DNA from: Proteobacteria bacterium UBA1844
Lineage (GTDB): Bacteria > Pseudomonadota > Gammaproteobacteria > Steroidobacterales > Woeseiaceae
Assembly (NCBI GenBank): GCA_002338615.1
Contig: DDIS01000171.1
Span: 4,781 to 12,980, forward strand
Direction of reading: 5' to 3'
Length of the DNA stretch: 8,200 nt
Shown here: piece by piece, positions 1-5,511 of the stretch
Position numbering within the stretch: the first letter of the stretch is position 1
How the letters are laid out: each line of letters begins with the position of its first letter
The notes under the pieces: generated by a model
The model's database searches: none
What the model was told of the DNA's origin: nothing
The model's input: only the letters and a program-made list of their open reading frames with translations
Program-made: the position numbers and the translations under genes

Positions 1-79
1 TAGCGATGGCAGCCCCCGCCGATAGCAACGCGACCCACAAATAGCGCCTGCGTCGAAAAGCGAGAATCGACTCGTGCAT
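1..79 (-). CDS. N-terminus of a membrane protein (partial, runs off the window)
   Basis: An ATG at 79-77 overlaps the TGA stop of the preceding redox-fusion gene by one base (TGATG), and an open frame continues to the window edge. The 26 visible residues start MHESILAFRRRRYLWVALLS and go on with small hydrophobic residues. A four-arginine patch at residues 9-12 is followed by a hydrophobic stretch, so it looks like a membrane-anchored protein with its N-terminus in the cytoplasm by the positive-inside rule. A purine-rich AAGAGCGG lies just upstream of the ATG and could act as ribosome binding site. The tight coupling suggests it works with the NAD(P)H/FAD/Fe-S protein, perhaps as a membrane electron acceptor, but that is inference. 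Too little is visible to name a family. Confidence 0.72.
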   Translation of the reverse strand, partial: MHESILAFRRRRYLWVALLSAGAAIA

Positions 80-2463
80 CAATCCGCTCTTTTGGCCAGA
101 TTGACGAATTCGGACGGGCTCATTCGCAGCGCCGCGCCGGTTGGACAGGCGCGCACGCAAGCGGGGCCACCGGACAAGTCCTTGCACATATCGCACTTGA
201 CGGCTTTCTTGATGGCATCATTGCCGGATAGTGGCTTGCGCTCGCCCGGTGCGTTGCCGAGCCCGGTGAGCAACCAGCCGAGCAAATTGCCGGCGGGCTC
301 TTTTTCGCTGGCCATCTGGATTACGCCATAGGGACAATTTCGTTCGCAGTTGCCGCAGCCGATGCAACTGTCCTGAATATAGACTTCACCATTGGGTGCG
401 CGGCGTATCGCGTCCGGCGGGCAATCTTTCATGCAATGCGGGTCCTCACAATGCCGGCAGGATGTCGGTACATGGACTTGCGCGTAAGACGGCCCTGCGG
501 AACGATCGAGGCGCGATGTGCCACCGTGTGTTTCAGCACAGGCTTTTTCGCAGTTGTCGCAACCGATACATAGCGTTTCGTCAATCAGCAACACATCCGT
601 CGCTTCGCCGAGTCCCTGCTGCATCAAAAAGGAGATCAGGTCGCCACTTTCCGGCGCAGACTCCATGCGGGAATTCTCGCTGAGGCGTTCGCGTACCTTT
701 TCCTGCACGCGTTGCCGAACGCCGGGATTGCGTTCCAGCAAAGCGTTGAACGCTGCGGCCTCGAGAAAAATGGACTCAGTCGCGACGGTCGCTCGAACGG
801 TTGCCGAACGCCGACTGGTGCTCAGCAAGCCCATTTCGCCGACATAGTTTCCGGCCGCGACGTAGGACGTCACTATGTCGCGGCCACCGATACTTCGTGA
901 TACCGACACCGAGCCACTGCGGATCAGATGCAGCCCCGTCGCTTCGTCGCCTTCGGCAAACAGGATGTCGCCTGCTTTGTAGTCGCGCAATTCGGCGTCG
1001 TGCGCAACGGCTTCGAGATCCGCCTGCGGCGCATCCGGCACCAACCCGCCGCGCAGCGTGCGAATAATAAAGTGTTCATCAATAATGCGCCGCACCTGCT
1101 GGTAGCTGTTCATCAGCCGAATGATCTCGCGCCGTGGCGATTCCAGTAACACGCAAGCATTGGCTGCGCGGACCGTGGCGGAGCGCCGTCGACCAGACAA
1201 CAAGCTCATCTCACCGAAAAATTGCCCGGGGCCCAGGCGAATCGCCTGGCCGTTGCCGGTTTCGATGTCTACCTCGCCTTCGACAATGGATATAAAAGAA
1301 TTTGTATAGTCATTCTTCTGAAAAACCTCGTCGCCCGCAGCCGGCGTCGAGATCGTGCTTGCCAGCACAAGCTCTCGCAGCACGAGTCCATTAATATCGG
1401 CAAACAGCGGGACGCGGTTGCGGATTAATGCCAGGGTCGCGTCCACATCCAGAGCAAAAGGCAGGCTGCGGAATTTTTCTTCGAGTATCGGATGATCAGC
1501 CGGCAGGATGTTGTTGCCGTTGATGAACTCGACAACTTCGTAGCCCTGATTCATGGCCTGCTTGATCAAGGGGTAGCCGCCCAGTGCGCCAATGACATGC
1601 AGTCCGGGCACGTTGGACTCATAGGTGTTTGATAGTTCGGGTAGTGTTGTTAAGTCCTCACTGGCAAAAGAGATGCCGCAGGATTCGACGAATTGCCGTG
1701 GCGGTATCGCGCCGAGTCGCGCTATAACCCGATCACATTCCACGCGCGTATCGCCGGTTTCAGTACTAAGCAGGATCGCCCGCCCTGTTTCGACGGAGGT
1801 CACGCTCGTGTTGTAAAAGCACTTGATCGTTCCATCGTCGATCGCGCGCGTGATCAAAGCGAGATTGCCTTCCTTGGCGCGTGCAAATTCGTCGCGCCGG
1901 TTGACGATGATGACCGTATTTTGCCGCGCCAAAGCCACTGCATTTTCGATCGCCGCGTCGCCGGCGCCAACGACGATGATTGTTTCATCGCAGTACTCAT
2001 CCGGATCGTCGAGCGTGTATTGAACGAAACCAGGGTCTTCGCCGGGCACACCGAGGGGGCGAGGATTTCCCTGCAGGCCGATCGCCAGAATAACGTAGCG
2101 GGCGGTAATACCTTGGCCATCCGCGAGGTGTAGTTGAAATGCGGGATAGGTGCCCGTTATTGCGACGACCTCGGCCGCAAAGCGCGCCGCGATACTGTGC
2201 GTGTGCATACCCTGCTGCCAGGCATCTAGAATAGCCTCGCGCGTACCGGCCAGAAAGGTGAGATCGCTGCGCAATGGCACGACCGCGGGCTCGGCCATGA
2301 CGTGTTTGCCTTTCTGGTAACGCTGAATGGTATTGGCGTGCGCCCGCGAGCCTTCAAGCAGCAGGTGTGAAATGCCGAGCGACGCCGCCCGGGCAGCCGC
2401 ACTTAAGCCAGCCGGACCTGCTCCGACAATCGCCAGTTCGACTTGTTCCGGGGCTGCATTCAC
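79..2463 (-). CDS. Fusion: FAD/NAD(P)H oxidoreductase (YpdA/TrxR-like), two cyclic-nucleotide-binding domains, four-cluster 4Fe-4S ferredoxin module
   Basis: A 794-residue soluble protein with no signal peptide. Residues 10-315 form a two-dinucleotide-fold flavoprotein: FAD motif GAGPAG (14-19), NAD(P)H motif GAGDAA (166-171) followed by NRRDEFARAK (188-197), whose arginines suggest NADPH, and a C-terminal FAD signature with GALGGYPLIKQAMNQG (292-307). The CxxC of true thioredoxin reductases is missing, so YpdA or ferredoxin-NADP reductase-type enzymes are closer. Residues ~350-465 and ~476-590 are CNB domains, each with a phosphate-binding cassette (FGEMSLL...RRSATVRA at 416-433; VGEMGLL...RRSATVRA at 541-558) that keeps the Glu and Arg needed for cNMP. 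Residues 632-773 hold sixteen cysteines in four groups (632/635/638/642, 669/672/677/681, 700/703/706/710, 757/760/769/773), like DmsB/NrfC-type electron-transfer subunits with four [4Fe-4S] clusters. Likely role (inference): cNMP-gated electron transfer from NAD(P)H to an unknown acceptor. The GTG start overlaps the upstream stop as GTGA, which supports this start. Confidence 0.93.
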   Translation of the reverse strand: MNAAPEQVELAIVGAGPAGLSAAARAASLGISHLLLEGSRAHANTIQRYQKGKHVMAEPAVVPLRSDLTFLAGTREAILDAWQQGMHTHSIAARFAAEVVAITGTYPAFQLHLADGQGITARYVILAIGLQGNPRPLGVPGEDPGFVQYTLDDPDEYCDETIIVVGAGDAAIENAVALARQNTVIIVNRRDEFARAKEGNLALITRAIDDGTIKCFYNTSVTSVETGRAILLSTETGDTRVECDRVIARLGAIPPRQFVESCGISFASEDLTTLPELSNTYESNVPGLHVIGALGGYPLIKQAMNQGYEVVEFINGNNILPADHPILEEKFRSLPFALDVDATLALIRNRVPLFADINGLVLRELVLASTISTPAAGDEVFQKNDYTNSFISIVEGEVDIETGNGQAIRLGPGQFFGEMSLLSGRRRSATVRAANACVLLESPRREIIRLMNSYQQVRRIIDEHFIIRTLRGGLVPDAPQADLEAVAHDAELRDYKAGDILFAEGDEATGLHLIRSGSVSVSRSIGGRDIVTSYVAAGNYVGEMGLLSTSRRSATVRATVATESIFLEAAAFNALLERNPGVRQRVQEKVRERLSENSRMESAPESGDLISFLMQQGLGEATDVLLIDETLCIGCDNCEKACAETHGGTSRLDRSAGPSYAQVHVPTSCRHCEDPHCMKDCPPDAIRRAPNGEVYIQDSCIGCGNCERNCPYGVIQMASEKEPAGNLLGWLLTGLGNAPGERKPLSGNDAIKKAVKCDMCKDLSGGPACVRACPTGAALRMSPSEFVNLAKRAD

Positions 2464-4112
2464 GGATTGCCGAAAGCAGCGGCGCCCGAAACGGTCGTAG
2501 CGCCTTGCCCGTCGGACAGGCTGTAGGTCAACCCGACGCCCCCCGGAAGTGCCGGATCTGACGTGTCGCCGGGTTCACTGAAAAAACCGCTGAATACGCC
2601 GTTGCCGCTTGCGACGCCGTCGATGCTGACGCCGTAAAAGCCCGAGAACAGGTGGGCTGCCAGTGCAGGATCCGCGGCGTTACCGATAGCGCCGGAGCCC
2701 GCTGCTGTCCAGTTGGAGCCATTGATGCTAATGCCCAGCGTGCTATCGACAAGCTGGTTGGTGAAGTCTGCGAAAAACGTTGCGCTACCAAGCACGCCAA
2801 CATTGCCGGCGTTGTCTGTTGGCGAGGTGCCCCCGAGCAGTGTGTAGCTTGCAACCCCTGTGACAGGCAGCACGGGTGGCGTCGTTTGCGCGCTGCTGAT
2901 CCAGTGCAGGCTCTGGTTGTTCAGGTCGACGCTGTTAACGCTGCCGTCGCTCAGTGTGACGTCGGCTGTGCCACCAGACCAACGGCCCCAGCGCAACACC
3001 GTCACGGAGTCGAAACCTGTGTCAACGTTGTTCGCCGTGCCAATTTCGAAACGGCCGGTTTCATCGCCACTAGCGCCGGGCACCGGCGCGTCAAATCCCA
3101 GCACATTGTTGTTGCCGTCGAGTTGCAGTTGCGACGGCTCATTCTCATTAGCACCGCTGTAGGCAGAAAATTGCCTGCTCGGAAATCCGGTCGAATAACT
3201 GATGGTGCGCGTGCCATTCTGGCCCGGTACGCCACCCGGCGTGATGTCGACGGGCTGGCCGTCCGGATCGATGGCGATCACGGGTTGCTCCACGACGTCC
3301 TTACTGTCTTCGCGGGACGGCTTGGCCGGAACATCTGTACCTTTGCCCGCGGCGGTGGAGTCGGGGCTGCGGCGGGTACCGATTTTCGCGTCGAAGCCAA
3401 GCTGACGCGTATCCGTACTGCCGGCAGCGCCATTGTCCATGCGCAGATCGTTGTCATCCATCAGAACCGGTGGCGGCAACGACAGCATTTGTGGCATTTG
3501 TGAGCGTAGCGGTATAAAGACAAACTGACCGGCAACGACATCAATGGTCGCGACAGACGAAACAAAGCGAATACCGCCCTCGACCACGCCGAGGTACAGG
3601 CCATCTTCAATTGGCGCGGTCGGGCTCACACCGGGCACCCAGTCGCAGTCGCCATTGCAGAAAACAGCGGAATAGTCCGTGCCGCGTATGCCGAGCACGC
3701 CCACGGGTGTGCGTACTTCGTAGTCGGATGGATCGTTCTTGCCAATAGCGCCGGTAATACTGCGAAAGCCACCCTTTACCAATGTCATTACACTACTGTT
3801 GTCGGTCGATGTGACAGTGGCCCCTGCTGTCGGCTCCGGAAATGCATATTCATCGATCCGCAAGCGACTGTCCGGGCGGAGGGCGATTTTGGCGCCATCG
3901 ACCATGAGTAACTGTGCGCGTGACGCGTCACCCGTGACGACGGTATCGCTCGGCATGACGGCGTCGCCCTTCTTGAGCGCTTCAGCGGGCTGTCGCTCCG
4001 CGGTGACCGAGCCCGTGGCAAATATGACCGAGCCTGCATCCGCCGCAAAAGCAGCGGGCACCGGGCTCAATAATGCCAGGAACGTATAGAGCGACAAGCT
4101 TCGCGTGATCAT
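2460..4112 (-). CDS. Exported FecR-domain protein with a C-terminal TbpB/Slam-substrate-like region
   Basis: I prefer the ATG at 4112-4110, which overlaps the upstream TGA as ATGA; an in-frame GTG at 4124 would add four residues. The product is then 550 residues. A Sec signal peptide covers residues 1-23 (cleavage probably AFA|AD). There is no lipobox cysteine, so it is not an obvious lipoprotein. Residues ~30-200 are a FecR domain: a DTVVTGDASRAQLLMVDG segment (56-73), RPDSRLRIDEY (79-89) and the typical TPVGVLGIRGTDYSA (135-149). C152 and C156 could form a disulfide. Residues ~210-300 are a polar, proline-rich linker. Residues ~365-547 are glycine-rich alternating strands ending in GVFSGFFSEP (505-514), GLTYSLSD (527-534) and TTVSGAAAFG (539-548), which resembles the small C-terminal barrels of TbpB-like Slam substrates. 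No sigma-factor gene accompanies it, so classical FecR anti-sigma signalling is unlikely. Periplasmic or surface location is inferred. The barrel assignment is tentative. Confidence 0.88.
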   Translation of the reverse strand: MITRSLSLYTFLALLSPVPAAFAADAGSVIFATGSVTAERQPAEALKKGDAVMPSDTVVTGDASRAQLLMVDGAKIALRPDSRLRIDEYAFPEPTAGATVTSTDNSSVMTLVKGGFRSITGAIGKNDPSDYEVRTPVGVLGIRGTDYSAVFCNGDCDWVPGVSPTAPIEDGLYLGVVEGGIRFVSSVATIDVVAGQFVFIPLRSQMPQMLSLPPPVLMDDNDLRMDNGAAGSTDTRQLGFDAKIGTRRSPDSTAAGKGTDVPAKPSREDSKDVVEQPVIAIDPDGQPVDITPGGVPGQNGTRTISYSTGFPSRQFSAYSGANENEPSQLQLDGNNNVLGFDAPVPGASGDETGRFEIGTANNVDTGFDSVTVLRWGRWSGGTADVTLSDGSVNSVDLNNQSLHWISSAQTTPPVLPVTGVASYTLLGGTSPTDNAGNVGVLGSATFFADFTNQLVDSTLGISINGSNWTAAGSGAIGNAADPALAAHLFSGFYGVSIDGVASGNGVFSGFFSEPGDTSDPALPGGVGLTYSLSDGQGATTVSGAAAFGNP

Positions 4113-5464
4113 TGGGGCGTCCACTGTAGTTGCACACCGATTTCGGTGCGATCGTATTCATAAAGCGATACATCGGAATCGTTGTTGATGTAGCGAAGGC
4201 GTGGCATTAGCGACAGGCCATCCGCGAAAATGTCGCGGAATTCAAGTTGCGCAATTGCGCTGAGTTGCTCGTCATTGCGCGGCTCACCGAAGAAGTCTCC
4301 GTCGAAATCCGTGTGCAGGGTGCCAACCGACGCAAACAGAAACGCGGTGCCGATTGGCGCATTGACGGAAATCGACAATCCGGCCTTGGAATTGCCATAG
4401 GGCGAGCCAACCTGTCGGGCAGAATCCTCGCCACCGAGCACTTCGAGCGCAACGCCGGCCAAAGGAGAAATACGGTAGCGTGCGCTTACTGTGTATAGCA
4501 GGCGATCGACATCGAGCACTTCGATCGAATCATCGTGGCGCACGGCTCCGTAGCGCAATCCAAGCAACAGGTCCCAACGATCGGTAATACTGTTGCCTGC
4601 CATCAGGTCTGCGCCGGCGTACGATTCATTAAAGTCGCCATCAAGCAAGCCGTAATAGCCATCGCCGCCCGCGCGGCCGAAGTAGCGCCCGCGCTGCCAG
4701 TTGAATCCTCCGTAGCCGCTGAGTACGGTCGGGTCGACGAACGATGCATCGGGGTTATGGCGGTAACTCGCGCGCCCGGACAGCAGCCAGGCGAATTGGG
4801 TGCTTCGTCGAATAGCTGCATTGAACCCAGCCGCCAGTTCGGTAAACGCTGAATCCGTTGCGACATTGTTCGGACTCAGGGTAAAGCCGAAAAACTGCTG
4901 ATCGTCCGTTGAAACGTTGGCATTGCTATCGTAGCCTGCACCCGCGGCGACATAGGGCACGAACTGCGCTTTCGATACGGGTTGTCTTGCATCAATAGTT
5001 GCAATGTAGTTGTCGATCACACTGCGAACGGCAGCGGGCGGCTTCTCGTCCAGCAAGTCAACAAATAAGGGCCTCGCCAGTTCCGTATTGCCGGTTTCGA
5101 AATAGGCGCGTGCAAGTTCGAGACGCGCCGCCGAAAATTGCGGTGCGACGCCAAGCGATCGACGAAGACTGAAAATTGCATCGCTGGCGTGGCCCGTGTC
5201 GAGCGCGGCGACACCCAGCAAATAGTCAAAATAGGGATCGCCGGCAAATTGTGCTTCCTTTGCAGACAATAATGCGTATGCGCGCACGCTGTCGCCCGTG
5301 GCGACCAGGTGTTCAGCGTTGCTGAGTAATGCTTTGGAAGCGGGCGTTGCCGCAATTTCTACGGTGTCAGCGACTTCTGCATCGGCAACGGCGACATGCA
5401 GGATCGCGAAGCAAACTATTGCGGAGCACACAAAACCTACAAGTTTGCTTGCAGTTGTCATCAC
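4109..5464 (-). CDS. TPR plus outer-membrane beta-barrel protein, Slam/DUF560-like
   Basis: A 451-residue exported protein. The GTG at 5464 is followed directly by ATG at 5461, and either could start it; AGGA lies 10 bases before the GTG and 13 before the ATG. A hydrophobic signal peptide covers roughly residues 8-27, ending near AVADAEVA. Residues ~45-160 are TPR-type helices, including SAARLELARAYFETGNTELA (111-130), then PPAAVRSVIDNYIATIDAR (142-160). This is the pattern of the TPR-to-barrel junction in Slam (surface lipoprotein assembly modifier, DUF560) proteins. The rest begins FVPYVAAGAGYDSNANVS (168-185) and alternates amphipathic strands to the end, as in an outer-membrane barrel. 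It does not end in phenylalanine, as many barrels do, but in LQWTPQ. Slams move TbpB-like proteins across the outer membrane (type XI secretion). Its neighbour, the FecR/barrel protein coupled by ATGA, is the obvious candidate substrate, but that pairing is inference. A general TPR/porin-like protein is the alternative. Confidence 0.88.
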   Translation of the reverse strand: MMTTASKLVGFVCSAIVCFAILHVAVADAEVADTVEIAATPASKALLSNAEHLVATGDSVRAYALLSAKEAQFAGDPYFDYLLGVAALDTGHASDAIFSLRRSLGVAPQFSAARLELARAYFETGNTELARPLFVDLLDEKPPAAVRSVIDNYIATIDARQPVSKAQFVPYVAAGAGYDSNANVSTDDQQFFGFTLSPNNVATDSAFTELAAGFNAAIRRSTQFAWLLSGRASYRHNPDASFVDPTVLSGYGGFNWQRGRYFGRAGGDGYYGLLDGDFNESYAGADLMAGNSITDRWDLLLGLRYGAVRHDDSIEVLDVDRLLYTVSARYRISPLAGVALEVLGGEDSARQVGSPYGNSKAGLSISVNAPIGTAFLFASVGTLHTDFDGDFFGEPRNDEQLSAIAQLEFRDIFADGLSLMPRLRYINNDSDVSLYEYDRTEIGVQLQWTPQ

Positions 5465-5485
5465 AGCCGTCTGATCCTTTGTTTT

Positions 5486-5511
5486 GAAACACCTGCCCCC
5501 CTAGGTGTCTC
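5486..5511 (-). other. Stem-loop between the cyclase and the TPR/barrel gene
   Basis: Right at the cyclase stop codon, ACACCT (5489-5494) pairs with AGGTGT (5503-5508) around an eight-base C-rich loop (G-rich on the transcribed strand). Two further pairs lie outside a single mismatch. On the minus-strand transcript the stem is followed by UUUCAAAAC, not a run of U, so it is a poor intrinsic terminator. It could be an attenuator or an mRNA processing or stability element that sets cyclase levels apart from the downstream genes. Function is not shown by the sequence. Confidence 0.35.

Noticed and set aside
1500..2463. Calling the flavoprotein domain a thioredoxin reductase
   Set aside because: The redox-active CxxC expected near residues 145-160 is absent (only a lone C158), so disulfide reduction by the TrxR mechanism is not supported.
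2652..3503. 283-codon open frame on the plus strand opposite the FecR gene
   Set aside because: It is antisense to the FecR protein, with no domain, signal or supporting context; the minus-strand frame carries clear FecR motifs.
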